DNA of 64,000 bases from Sipunculus nudus (Eukaryota > Annelida > Sipuncula > Golfingiida > Sipunculidae). Each line of letters starts with the position of its first letter. The stretch's first letter is position 1. The notes under the pieces are model-generated. The model saw only the letters and a list, made by a program, of their open reading frames with translations. It made no database searches and was not told the origin of the DNA. The position numbers were made by a program, and so were the translations under genes. Location: the NCBI GenBank assembly GCA_026874595.1, contig CM049310.1, positions 31,561,558 to 31,625,557 on the forward strand. Direction: 5' to 3'. Of the stretch, positions 22,735 through 37,199 are shown in pieces.

Positions 22735-25700
22735 AGCTCTTCACAGGAGGTCACTTGTTAAAACAGGGTATAAAAGATATCATTTCTACACAGGAGGTCA
22801 CTTGTTTACACAGGGTATGAAAGATATCTTTATACAGGAGGCCACTTGTTTACACAGGGTATGACAGATATCTTTACACAGGAGGCCACTTGTTAACACA
22901 GGGTATGAAAGATATCATCTCTACACAGGAGGGCTCTGTTTACACAGGGTATGAAATATATCATCTCTACACAGGAGGGCACCTGTTTATACAGGGTATG
23001 AAAGATATCATCTCTACACAGGAGGGCACTTGTTTACACAGGGTATGAAATATATCATCTCTACACAGGAGGGCACCTGTTTATACAGGGTATGAAATAT
23101 ATCATCTCTACAGAGGAGGGCACTTGTTTATACAGGGTATGAAAGATATCAACTCTACACAGGAGGGCACTTGTTTATACAGGGTATGAAAGATATCAAC
23201 TCTACACAGGAGGGCACTTGTTTATACAGGGTATTAAATATATCATCTCTAAACAGGAGGGCACTTGTTAACACAGGGTATGAAAGATATCTTTACACAG
23301 GAGGCCACTTGTTTATACAGGGTATGAAAGATATCAACTCTACACAGGAGGGCACTTGTTTATACAGGGTATGAAATATATCATTTCTACACAGGAGGGC
23401 ACTTGTTTATACAGGGTATGAAAGATATCAAATCTACACAGGAGGGCACTTGTTTATACAGGGTATGAAAGATATCAACTCTACACAGGAGGGCACTTGT
23501 TTATACAGGGTATGAAATATATCATCTCTACACAGGAGGTCACTTGTTTATACAGGGTATGAAAGATATCATCTCTACACAGGAGGGCACTTGTTTACAC
23601 AGGGCATGAAATATATCATCTCTACAGAGGGGGTCACTTGTTTATACAGGGTATGAAAGATATCATCTCTACACAGGAGGTCACTTGTTTATACAGGGTA
23701 TGAAATATATCATCTCTACACAGGAGGGCACCTGTTTATACAGGGTATGAAAGATATCATCTCTACACAGGAGGGCACCTGTTTATACAGGGTATGAAAG
23801 ATATCAACTCTACACAGGAGGGCACTTGTTTATACAGGGTATGAAATATATCATCTCTACACAGGAGGGCACTTGTTAATACAGGGTATGAAAGATATCT
23901 TTACACAGGAGGCCACTTGTTAACACAGGGTATGAAAGATATCATCTCTACACAGGAGGGCTCTGTTTACACAGGGTATGAAATATATCATCTCTACACA
24001 GGAGGGCACCTGTTTATACAGGGTATGAAAGATATCAACTCTACACAGGAGGGCACTTGTTTATACAGGGTATGAAACATATCATGTCTACACAGGAGGG
24101 CACTTGTTTACACAGGGTATGAAAGATATCTTTATACAGGAGGTCACTTGTTTACACAGGGTATGACAGATATTATCTCTACACAGGAGGTCACTTGTTT
24201 ACACAGGGTATGAAAGATATCTTTACACAGGAGGCCACTTGTTAACACAGGGTATGAAAGATATCATCTCTACACAGGAGGGCTCTGTTTACACAGGGTA
24301 TGAAATATATCATCTCTACACAGGAGGGCACCTGTTTATACAGGGTATGAAAGATATCATCTCTACACAGGAGGGCACTTTTTTACACAGGGTATGAAAT
24401 ATATCATTTCTACACAGGAGGGCACCTGTTTATACAGGGTATGAAATATATCATCTCTACACAGGAGGGCACTTGTTTATACAGGGTATGAAAGATATCA
24501 TCTCTACACAGGAGGTCACTTGTTTATACAGGGTATGAAAGATATCATCTCTACACAGGAGGGCACTTGTTTATACAGGGTATGAAAGATATCATCTCTA
24601 CACAGGAGGGCACTTGTTTACACAGGGCATGAAATATATCATCTCTACAGAGGGGGTCACTTGTTTATACAGGGTATGAAAGATATCATCTCTACACAGG
24701 AGGTCACTTGTTTATACAGGGTATGAAATATATCATCTCTACACAGGAGGGCACTTGTTTATACAGGGTATTAAATATATCATCTCTACACAGGAGGGCA
24801 CTTGTTTACACAGGGAATGAAATATATCATCTCTACAGAGGGGGTCACTTGTTTATACAGGGTATGAAAGATATCATCTCTACACAGGAGGGCACTTGTT
24901 ACCACAGGGTATGAAAGATATCATCTCTACACAGGAAGGCTCTTTTTACACAGGGTATGAAATATATCATCTCTACACAGGAGGTCACTTGTTAACACAG
25001 GGTATAAAAGATATCATTTCTACACAGGAGGTCACTTGTTTACACAGGGTATGAAAGATATCTTTACACAGGAGGTCACTTGTTTACACAGGGTATGAAA
25101 GATATCTTTACACAGGAGGCCACTTGGTTAAACATGGTATGAAAGATATCTTTACACAGGAGGTCACTTGTTAACACAGGGTATGAAAGATATCATCTCT
25201 ACACAGGAGGGCTCTGTTTACACAGGGTATGAAATATATCATCTCCACACAGGAGGTCACTTGTTTATACAGGGTATGAAAGATATCATCTCTACACAGG
25301 AGGGCACTTGTTTACACAGGGTATGAAATATATCATCTCTACACAGGAGGGCACCTGTTTATACAGGGTATGAAAGATATCATCTCTACACAGGAGGGCA
25401 CTTGTTTATACAGGGCATGAAAGATATCATCTCTACACAGGAGGTCACTTGTTTATATGGGGTATGAAATATATCATCTCTACACAGGAGGGCACTTGTT
25501 TATACAGGGTATGAAAGATATCATCTCTACACAGTAGGTCACTTGTTTACACAGGGCATGAAATATATCATCTCTACAGAGGGGGTCACTTGTTTATACA
25601 GGGTATGAAAGATATCATCTCTACACAGGAGGGCACTTATTTACACAGGGTATGAAATATATCATCTCTACACAGGAGGTCACTTGTTTATACAGGGTAT

Positions 25701-28700
25701 GAAATATATCATCTCTACACAGGAGGGCACTTGTTTACACAGGGTATTAAATATAACATCTCTACACAGGAGGGCACTTGTTTACACAGGGCATGAAATA
25801 TATCTTCTCTACAGAGGGGGTCACTTGTTTATACAGGGTATGAAAGATATCATCTCTATACAGGAGGGCACTTGTTAACACAGGGTATGAAAGATATCAT
25901 CTCTACACAGGAGGGCTCTTTTTACACAGGGTATGAAATATATCATCTCTACACAGGAGGGCACCTGTTTATACAGGGTATGAAAGATATCATCTCTACA
26001 CAGGAGGGCACTTGTTTATACAGGGTATGAAAGATATGATCTCTACACAGGAGGTCACTTGTTTATACAAGGTATGAAATATATCGTCTCTACACAGGAG
26101 GGCACTTGTTTATACAGGGAATGAAAGATATCATCTCTACACAGGAGGGTACTTGTTACACAGGGCATGAAATATATCATCTCTACAGAGGGGGGTCACT
26201 TGTTTATACAGGGTATGAAAGATATCATCTCTACACAGGAGGGCACTTGTTTACACAGGGTCTGAAATATATCATCTCTACACAGGAGGTCACTTGTTTA
26301 CACAGGGCATGAAATATATCATCTCTACACAGGAGGGCACTTGTTTATACAGGGTATGAAAGATATCATCTCTACACAGGAGGGCACTTGTTAACACAGG
26401 GTATGAAAGATATCATCTCTACACAGGAGGGCTCTTTTTACACAGGGTATGAAATATATCATCTCTACACAGGAGGTCACTTGTTAACACAGGGTATAAA
26501 AGATATCATTTCAACACAGGAGGTCACTTGTTTACACAGGGTATGAAAGATATCTTTACACAGGAGGCCACTTGTTTACACAGGGTATGACAGATATCAT
26601 CTCTACACAGGAGGTCACTTGTTTACACAGGGTATGAAAGATATCTTTACACAGGAGGCCACTTGGTTAAACATGATATGAAACAAGCCATAATCTCAAT
26701 TAATGTCAACTTGCCAGTGATCAATGTCCGGCAAGGGAAAGGCAGATAACAGAGTTGACATCGGCTAGGTGCGTCACCATATTCACTTTGAGCGATATAA
26801 AATGCACCCTGTGACCTCTCTCCTTCCTGTCTCTCCGTATAAAATTGTATTATTAATAAAATGGGTTCTTTTTACTATGAGTATCTGCACTCTCTTCCAA
26901 ACAGGCTATCTTAAGGTATGGAAACTGATAGCTCTTCACAGGAGGTCACTTGTTAAAACAGGGTATAAAAGATATCATTTCTACACAGGAGGTCACTTGT
27001 TTACACAGGGTATGAAAGATATCTTTATACAGGAGGCCACTTGTTTACACAGGGTATGACAGATATCTTTACACAGGAGGCCACTTGTTAACACAGGGTA
27101 TGAAAGATATCATCTCTACACAGGAGGGCTCTGTTTACACAGGGTATGAAATATATCATCTCTACACAGGAGGGCACCTGTTTATACAGGGTATGAAAGA
27201 TATCATCTCTACACAGGAGGGCACTTGTTTACACAGGGTATGAAATATATCATCTCTACACAGGAGGGCACCTGTTTATACAGGGTATGAAATATATCAT
27301 CTCTACAGAGGAGGGCACTTGTTTATACAGGGTATGAAAGATATCAACTCTACACAGGAGGGCACTTGTTTATACAGGGTATGAAAGATATCAACTCTAC
27401 ACAGGAGGGCACTTGTTTATACAGGGTATTAAATATATCATCTCTAAACAGGAGGGCACTTGTTAACACAGGGTATGAAAGATATCTTTACACAGGAGGC
27501 CACTTGTTTATACAGGGTATGAAAGATATCAACTCTACACAGGAGGGCACTTGTTTATACAGGGTATGAAATATATCATTTCTACACAGGAGGGCACTTG
27601 TTTATACAGGGTATGAAAGATATCAAATCTACACAGGAGGGCACTTGTTTATACAGGGTATGAAAGATATCAACTCTACACAGGAGGGCACTTGTTTATA
27701 CAGGGTATGAAATATATCATCTCTACACAGGAGGTCACTTGTTTATACAGGGTATGAAAGATATCATCTCTACACAGGAGGGCACTTGTTTACACAGGGC
27801 ATGAAATATATCATCTCTACAGAGGGGGTCACTTGTTTATACAGGGTATGAAAGATATCATCTCTACACAGGAGGTCACTTGTTTACACAAGGTATGAAA
27901 GATATCATCTCTACACAGGAGGGCACTTGTTTATACAGGGTATGAAAGATATCATCTCTACACAGGAGGTCACTTGTTTATATGGGGTATGAAATATATC
28001 ATCTCTACACAGGAGGGCACTTGTTTATACAGGGTATGAAAGATATCATCTCTACACAGTAGGTCACTTGTTTACACAGTGCATGAAATATATCATCTCT
28101 ACAGAGGGGGTCACTTGTTTATACAGGGTATGAAAGATATCATCTCTACACAGGAGGGCACTTGTTTATACAGGGTATGAAATATATCATCTCTACACAG
28201 GAGGTCACTTGTTTATACAGGGTATGAAATATATCATCTCTACACAGGAGGGCACTTGTTTACACAGGGTATTAAATATAACATCTCTACACAGGAGGGC
28301 ACTTGTTTACACAGGGCATGAAATATATCATCTCTACAGAGGGGGTCACTTGTTTATACAGGGTATGAAAGATATCATCTCTACACAGGAGGGCTCTTTT
28401 TACACAGGGTATGAAATATATCATCTCTACACAGGAGGGCACCTGTTTATACAGGGTATGAAAGATATCATCTCTACACAGGAGGGCACTTGTTTATACA
28501 GGGTATGAAAGATATGATCTCTACACAGGAGGTCACTTGTTTATACAAGGTATGAAATATATCGTCTCTACACAGGAGGGCACTTGTTTATACAGGGTAT
28601 GAAAGATATCATCTCTACACAGGAGGGTACTTGTTTACACAGGGCATGAAATATATCATCTCTACAGAGGGGGGTCACTTGTTTATACAGGGTATGAAAG

Positions 28701-31700
28701 ATATCATCTCTACACAGGAGGGCACTTGTTTACACAGGGTCTGAAATATATCATCTCTACACAGGAGGTCACTTGTTTACACAGGGCATGAAATATATCA
28801 TCTGTACAGAGGGGGGTCACTTGTTTATACAGGGTATGAAAGATATCATCTCTACACAGGAGGGCACTTGTTACCACAGGGTATGAAAGATATCATCTCT
28901 ACACAGGAAGGCTCTTTTTACACAGGGTATGAAATATATCATCTCTACACAGGAGGTCACTTGTTAACACAGGGTATAAAAGATATCATTTCTACACAGG
29001 AGGTCACTTGTTTACACAGGGTATGAAAGATATCTTTACACAGGAGGTCACTTGTTTACACAGGGTATGAAAGATATCTTTACACAGGAGGCCACTTGGT
29101 TAAACATGGTATGAAAGATATCTTTACACAGGAGGTCACTTGTTAACACAGGGTATGAAAGATATCATCTCTACACAGGAGGGCTCTGTTTACACAGGGT
29201 ATGAAATATATCATCTCCACACAGGAGGTCACTTGTTTATACAGGGTATGAAAGATATCATCTCTACACAGGAGGGCACTTGTTTACACAGGGTATGAAA
29301 TATATCATCTCTACACAGGAGGGCACCTGTTTATACAGGGTATGAAAGATATCATCTCTACACAGGAGGGCACTTGTTTATACAGGGTATGAAAGATATC
29401 ATCTCTACACAGGAGGTCACTTGTTTATATGGGGTATGAAATATATCATCTCTACACAGGAGGGCACTTGTTTATACAGGGTATGAAAGATATCATCTCT
29501 ACACAGTAGGTCACTTGTTTACACAGGGCATGAAATATATCATCTCTACAGAGGGGGTCACTTGTTTATACAGGGTATGAAAGATATCATCTCTACACAG
29601 GAGGGCACTTATTTACACAGGGTATGAAATATATCATCTCTACACAGGAGGTCACTTGTTTATACAGGGTATGAAATATATCATCTCTACACAGGAGGGC
29701 ACTTGTTTACACAGGGTATTAAATATAACATCTCTACACAGGAGGGCACTTGTTTACACAGGGCATGAAATATATCTTCTCTACAGAGGGGGTCACTTGT
29801 TTATACAGGGTATGAAAGATATCATCTCTATACAGGAGGGCACTTGTTAACACAGGGTATGAAAGATATCATCTCTACACAGGAGGGCTCTTTTTACACA
29901 GGGTATGAAATATATCATCTCTACACAGGAGGGCACCTGTTTATACAGGGTATGAAAGATATCATCTCTACACAGGAGGGCACTTGTTTATACAGGGTAT
30001 GAAAGATATGATCTCTACACAGGAGGTCACTTGTTTATACAAGGTATGAAATATATCGTCTCTACACAGGAGGGCACTTGTTTATACAGGGAATGAAAGA
30101 TATCATCTCTACACAGGAGGGTACTTGTTACACAGGGCATGAAATATATCATCTCTACAGAGGGGGGTCACTTGTTTATACAGGGTATGAAAGATATCAT
30201 CTCTACACAGGAGGGCACTTGTTTACACAGGATCTGAAATATATCATCTCTACACAGGAGGTCACTTGTTTACACAGGGCATGAAATATATCATCTCTAC
30301 ACAGGAGGGCACTTGTTTATACAGGGTATGAAAGATATCATCTCTACACAGGAGGGCACTTGTTAACACAGGGTATGAAAGATATCATCTCTACACAGGA
30401 GGGCTCTTTTTACACAGGGTATGAAATATATCATCTCTACACAGGAGGTCACTTGTTAACACAGGGTATAAAAGATATCATTTCAACACAGGAGGTCACT
30501 TGTTTACACAGGGTATGAAAGATATCTTTACACAGGAGGCCACTTGTTTACACAGGGTATGACAGATATCATCTCTACACAGGAGGTCACTTGTTTACAC
30601 AGGGTATGAAAGATATCTTTACACAGGAGGCCACTTGGTTAAACATGATATGAAAGATATCTTTACACAGGAGGTCACTTGTTAACACAGGGTATGAAAG
30701 ATATCATCTCTACACAGGAGGGCTCTGTTTACACAGGGTATGAAATATATCATCTCCACACAGGAGGGCACCTGTTTATACAGGGTATGAAAGATTTCAT
30801 CTCTGCACAGGAGGGCACTTGTTTACACAAGGTATGAAATATATCATCTCTACACAGGAGGGCACCTGTTTATACAGGGTATGAAAGATATCATCTCTAC
30901 ACAGGAGGGCACTTGTTTATACAGGGTATGAAAGATATCATCTCTACACAGGAGGTCACTTGTTTACACAGGGTGTGAAATATATCATCTCTACACAGGA
31001 GGTCACTTGTTTACACAGGGTATGAAAGATATCTTTACACATGAGGTCATTTGTTTACACAGGGTATGAAATATATCATCTCTACACAGGAGGGCACTTG
31101 TTTACACAGGGTATTAAATATATCATCTCTACACAGGAGGGCACTTGTTTACACATGGCATGAAATATATCATCTGTACAGAGGGGGTCACTTGTTTATA
31201 CAGGGTATGAAAGATATCATCTCTACACAGGAGGGCACTTGTTTACACAAGGTATGAAAGATATCATCTCTACACAGGAGGGCACTTGTTTATACAGGGT
31301 ATGAAAGATATCATCTCTACACAGGAGGTCACTTGTTTATATGGGGTATGAAATATATCATCTCTACACAGGAGGGCACTTGTTTATACAGGGTATGAAA
31401 GATATCATCTCTACACAGTAGGTCACTTGTTTACACAGTGCATGAAATATATCATCTCTACAGAGGGGGTCACTTGTTTATACAGGGTATGAAAGATATC
31501 ATCTCTACACAGGAGGGCACTTGTTTATACAGGGTATGAAATATATCATCTCTACACAGGAGGTCACTTGTTTATACAGGGTATGAAATATATCATCTCT
31601 ACACAGGAGGGCACTTGTTTACACAGGGTATTAAATATAACATCTCTACACAGGAGGGCACTTGTTTACACAGGGCATGAAATATATCATCTCTACAGAG

Positions 31701-34700
31701 GGGGTCACTTGTTTATACAGGGTATGAAAGATATCATCTCTACACAGGAGGGCTCTTTTTACACAGGGTATGAAATATATCATCTCTACACAGGAGGGCA
31801 CCTGTTTATACAGGGTATGAAAGATATCATCTCTACACAGGAGGGCACTTGTTTATACAGGGTATGAAAGATATGATCTCTACACAGGAGGTCACTTGTT
31901 TATACAAGGTATGAAATATATCGTCTCTACACAGGAGGGCACTTGTTTATACAGGGTATGAAAGATATCATCTCTACACAGGAGGGTACTTGTTTACACA
32001 GGGCATGAAATATATCATCTCTACAGAGGGGGGTCACTTGTTTATACAGGGTATGAAAGATATCATCTCTACACAGGAGGGCACTTGTTTACACAGGGTC
32101 TGAAATATATCATCTCTACACAGGAGGTCACTTGTTTACACAGGGCATGAAATATATCATCTGTACAGAGGGGGGTCACTTGTTTATACAGGGTATGAAA
32201 GATATCATCTCTACACAGGAGGGCACTTGTTAACACAGGGTATGAAAGATATCATCTCTACACAGGAGGGCTCTTTTTACACAGGGTATGAAATATATCA
32301 TCTCTACACAGGAGGTCACTTGTTAACACAGGGTATAAAAGATATCATTTCAACACAGGAGGTCACTTGTTTACACAGGGTATGAAAGATATCTTTACAC
32401 AGGAGGCCACTTGTTTACACAGGGTATGACAGATATCATCTCTACACAGGAGGTCACTTGTTTACACAGGGTATGAAAGATATCTTTACACAGGAGGCCA
32501 CTTGGTTAAACATGATATGAAAGATATCTTTACACAGGAGGTCACTTGTTAACACAGGGTATGAAAGATATCATCTCTACACAGGAGGGCTCTGTTTACA
32601 CAGGGTATGAAATATATCATCTCCACACAGGAGGGCACCTGTTTATACAGGGTATGAAAGATATCATCTCTGCACAGGAGGGCACTTGTTTACACAAGGT
32701 ATGAAATATATCATCTCTACACAGGAGGGCACCTGTTTATACAGGGTATGAAAGATATCATCTCTACACAGGAGGGCACTTGTTTATACAGGGTATGAAA
32801 GATATCATCTCTACACAGGAGGTCACTTGTTTACACAGGGTGTGAAATATATCATCTCTACACAGGAGGTCACTTGTTTACACAGGGTATGAAAGATATC
32901 TTTACACATGAGGTCATTTGTTTACACAGGGTATGAAATATATCATCTCTACACAGTAGGTCACTTGTTTACACAGTGCATGAAATATATCATCTCTACA
33001 GAGGGGGTCACTTGTTTATACAGGGTTTGAAAGATATCATCTCTACACAGGAGGGCACTTGTTTATACAGGGTATGAAATATATCATCTCTACACAGGAG
33101 GTCACTTGTTTATACAGGGTATGAAATATATCATCTCTACACAGGAGGGCACTTGTTTACACAGGGTATTAAATATAACATCTCTACACAGGAGGGCACT
33201 TGTTTACACAGGGCATGAAATATATCATCTCTACAGAGGGGGTCACTTGTTTATACAGGGTATGAAAGATATCATCTCTATACAGGAGGGCACTTGTTAA
33301 CACAGGGTATGAAAGATATCATCTCTACACAGGAGGGCTCTTTTTACACAGGGTATGAAATATATCATCTCTACACAGGAGGGCACCTGTTTATACAGGG
33401 TATGAAAGATATCATCTCTACACAGGAGGGCACTTGTTTATACAGGGTATGAAAGATATGATCTCTACACAGGAGGTCACTTGTTTATACAAGGTATGAA
33501 ATATATCGTCTCTACACAGGAGGGCACTTGTTTATACAGGGTATGAAAGATATCATCTCTACACAGGAGGGTACTTGTTTACACAGGGCATGAAATATAT
33601 CATCTCTACAGAGGGGGGTCACTTGTTTATACAGGGTATGAAAGATATCATCTCTACACAGGAGGGCACTTGTTTACACAGGGTCTGAAATATATCATCT
33701 CTACACAGGAGGTCACTTGTTTACACAGGGCATGAAATATATCATCTGTACAGAGGGGGGTCACTTGTTTATACAGGGTATGAAAGATATCATCTCTACA
33801 CAGGAGGGCACTTGTTAACACAGGGTATGAAAGATATCATCTCTACACAGGAGGGCTCTTTTTACACAGGGTATGAAATATATCATCTCTACACAGGAGG
33901 TCACTTGTTAACACAGGGTATAAAAGATATCATTTCAACACAGGAGGTCACTTGTTTACACAGGGTATGAAAGATATCTTTACACAGGAGGCCACTTGTT
34001 TACACAGGGTATGACAGATATCATCTCTACACAGGAGGTCACTTGTTTACACAGGGTATGAAAGATATCTTTACACAGGAGGCCACTTGGTTAAACATGA
34101 TATGAAAGATATCTTTACACAGGAGGTCACTTGTTAACACAGGGTATGAAAGATATCATCTCTACACAGGAGGGCTCTGTTTACACAGGGTATGAAATAT
34201 ATCATCTCCACACAGGAGGGCACCTGTTTATTCAGGGTATGAAAGATATCATCTCTGCACAGGAGGGCACTTGTTTACACAAGGTATGAAATATATCATC
34301 TCTACACAGGAGGGCACCTGTTTATACAGGGTATGAAAGATATCATCTCTACACAGGAGGGCACTCGTTTATACAGGGTATGAAAGATATCATCTCTACA
34401 CAGGAGGTCACTTGTTTACACAGGGTGTGAAATATATCATCTCTACACAGGAGGTCACTTGTTTACACAGGGTATGAAAGATATCTTTACACATGAGGTC
34501 ATTTGTTTACACAGGGTATGAAATATATCATCTCTACACAGGAGGGCACTTGTTTACACAGGGTATTAAATATATCATCTCTACACAGGAGGGCACTTGT
34601 TTACACATGGCATGAAATATATCATCTGTACAGAGGGGGTCACTTGTTTATACAGGGTATGAAAGATATCATCTCTACACAGGAGGGCACTTGTTTACAT

Positions 34701-35835
34701 AAGGTATGAAAGATATCATCTCTACAGAGGGGTCACTTGTTTATACAGGGTATGAAAGATATCATCTCTACACAGGAGGCCACTTGTTAACACAGGGTAT
34801 GAAAGATATCATCTCTACACAGGAGGGCTCTTTTTACACAGGGTATGAAATATATCATCTCTACACAGGAGGGCACCTTTTTATACAGGGTATGAAAGAT
34901 ATCATCTCTACACAGGAGGGCACTTGTTTATACAGGGTATGAAAGATATCATCTCTACACAGGAGGTCACTTGTTTATACAGGGTATGAAATATATCATC
35001 TCTACACAGGAGGGCACTTGTTTATACAGGGTATGAAAGATATCATCTCTACACAGGAGGGCACTTGTTTACACAGGGCATGAAATATATCATCTCTACA
35101 GAGGGGGGTCACTTGTTTATACAGAGTATGAAAGATATCATCTCTACACAGGAGGGCACTTGTTTACACAGGGTGTGAAATATATCATCTCTACACAGGA
35201 GGTTACTTGTTTACACAGGGTATGAAAGATAGCTTTACACAGGAGGTCATTTGTTTACACAGGGTATGAAGATATCATCTCTATGCAGGAGGTCACTTGT
35301 TTACACAGGGTATGAAAGACTTCATCTCTACACAGGAGGTCACTTGTTTACACAGGGCATGAAAGATATCTTTTCACAGGAGGTCACTTGTTTACACAGT
35401 GTATGAAAGATATTATCTCTACAGAGGAGGTCAATTGTTAACACAGACTATGAAAGATATCATCTCTACACAGGAGGCACCTGTTTACACAGGGTATGCA
35501 ATATATCATCTCTACACGGGAAGTCACTTGTCTACACAGGGCATGAAATATATCTTTACACAGGAAGTCACTTGTTTACACAGGGTATGAAACATATCTT
35601 TACACAGGAGGTCACTTGTTTACACAGGGTATGAAAGATATCTTTTCACAGGAGGTCACTTGTTTACACAGGGTATGAAAGATATCATCTCTACAGAGGA
35701 AGTCACTTGTTTAAACAGGGTATGAAAGATATCTTTTCACAGGAGGTCACTTGTTTACTCAGGGTATGAAAGATATAATCTCTACACAGGATGTCATTGT
35801 TTACCCAGGGTATAAAAGATATAATCTCTAAACAG
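22735..35835. repeat. Expanded 47-bp minisatellite array, copy B (about 13 kb)
   Basis: About 280 units related to copy A, with consensus 'aggagggcacttgtttatac', then 'agggtatgaaagatatcatc', then 'tctacac'. A shorter 44-bp type ('gatatctttacacaggaggc') and 'gagggctctgtttacacagg' variants are interspersed. Long stretches are near-identical at shifts of 4,195 bp (22,491 to 26,686 onward), 3,972 bp (about 24,900 to 28,872 onward), 3,359 bp (27,893 to 31,252 onward) and 3,452 bp (31,051 to 34,503), so the array is a mosaic of recent kilobase duplications. Plus-strand frames of 60-100 residues are repeat translations only. Confidence 0.95.
26686..26885 (+). repeat. Copy of the 22,491-22,690 spacer island inside the array
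   Basis: A non-repeat segment beginning 'agccataatctcaattaatg' occurs here exactly 4,195 bp downstream of its first copy. One visible difference (ggccatctt to ggctatctt) is found in the following entry motif. Its left junction abruptly cuts a 47-bp unit ('aacatgatatgaaac'). The near-identity continues for about 1.2 kb to about 27,885. Confidence 0.9.
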
Positions 35836-36828
35836 AGAGCTGTATACAGGAACGAGGCACCGTGGTGGAAGTGGAATCGTTTACAGGAACGAGGCGCCGG
35901 GATGGAAGTGGTAGGTGTATACAGGAACGAGGGACCGGGATGGAAGTGGTAGCTGTATACAAGACAGAGGGACCGGGATGGAAGTGGTAGCTGTATACAA
36001 GACAGAGGGACCGGGATGGAAGTGGTAGCTGTATACAGGAACGAGGGACCGGGATGGAAGTGGTAGCTGTATACAGGAACGATGGACCGGGATGGAAGTG
36101 GTAGCCTACAGGAACGAGGGACCGGGATGGAAGTGGTAGCTGTATACAGGAACGAGGGACCGGGATGGAAGTGGTAGCTGTATACAAGAACGAGGGACCG
36201 GGATGGAAGTGGTAGCTTATACAGGAACGATGGACCGGGATGGAAGTGGTAGCTGTATACAGGAACGATGGACCGGGATGGAAGTGGTAGCTGTATACAG
36301 GAACGAGGGACCGGGATGGAAGTGGTAGCTGTATACAAGAACGAGGGACCGGGATGGAAGTGGTAGCTGTATACAGGAACGAGGGACCGGGATGGAAGTG
36401 GTAGCTGTATACAGGAACGAGGGACCGGGATGGAAGTGGTAGCTGTATACAAGAACGAGGGACCGGGATGGAAGTGGCAGCTGTATACAGGAACGAGGGA
36501 CCGGGATGGAAGTGGCAGCTGTATACAGGAACGAGGGACCGGGATGGAAGTGGTAGCTGTATACAGGAACGAGGGACCGGGATGGAAGTGGTAGCTGTAT
36601 ACAGGAACGAGGGACCGGGATGGAAGTGGTAGCTGTATACAGGAACGAGGGATCGGGATGGAAGTGGTAGCTGTATACAGGAACGAGGGACCGGGATGGA
36701 AGTGGTAGCTGTATACAGGAACGATGGACCGGGATTGAAATGGTAGCTGTATACAGGAACGAGGGACCGGGATGGAGGGTGGTAGCTGTATACAGAAACG
36801 ATGGACCGGGATGGAAGTGGTAGCAGTA
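35836..36828. repeat. 38-bp minisatellite array
   Basis: About 26 units of 38 bp ('ggtagctgtatacaggaacg', then 'agggaccgggatggaagt'), GC-richer than its surroundings and highly uniform. Minus-strand frames of 402 and 400 residues overlap here. Because 38 is not a multiple of three, each frame cycles through all three phases of the unit, and none of the phases contains a stop. The translation (SFLYTATTSIPVPRSC and phase shifts) is low-complexity. I regard it as non-coding until expression is shown. Confidence 0.95.
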
Positions 36829-36985
36829 TACTTTTTATTATTCTTGAACTCGGACTTTGACTCTGTTTCTGAAAGACTCGGACTCGAAAAGATGTATTTG
36901 GACTCAAACATAAAGGAATCGGACTTGTATTTGATAAACTTGGACTCTGACTTGCGCTTTGACTCGGATAGTGTGGACTCGGCTT
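36829..36985. repeat. Degenerate ggactcg-type short repeat
   Basis: Immediately after the 38-bp array, words such as 'ggactttgactc', 'gactcgga' and 'ggactctgac' recur about every 9-25 bases. The plus frame reads an aspartate/serine-rich peptide (DSDLRFDSDSVDSASS). No start context or splice evidence supports a protein. Confidence 0.5.
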
Positions 36986-37199
36986 CATCACTGAACCAAA
37001 GTGAGAGTTGTGTGCGATGTGTATTATCAATCGCAGGCCCAGCTGATCAACATTTTGTTTAAAATATAAGGAGCGAAAAAGAAACTAGATGACCAGAGGT
37101 CACGCGCTTGCCGGAAATGACGTAAAGTTAGTCAGATGAACGAGCAATGCCAAAGTGAAAGAAAATAATCCATAGTTTGTGAAGATAGGACCAATATTA

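Noticed and set aside
35703-37030. Two minus-strand ORFs of about 400 residues
   Set aside because: They are overlapping translations of the same 38-bp array in different phases, so at most one could be real. Composition is low-complexity and there is no start or splice context.
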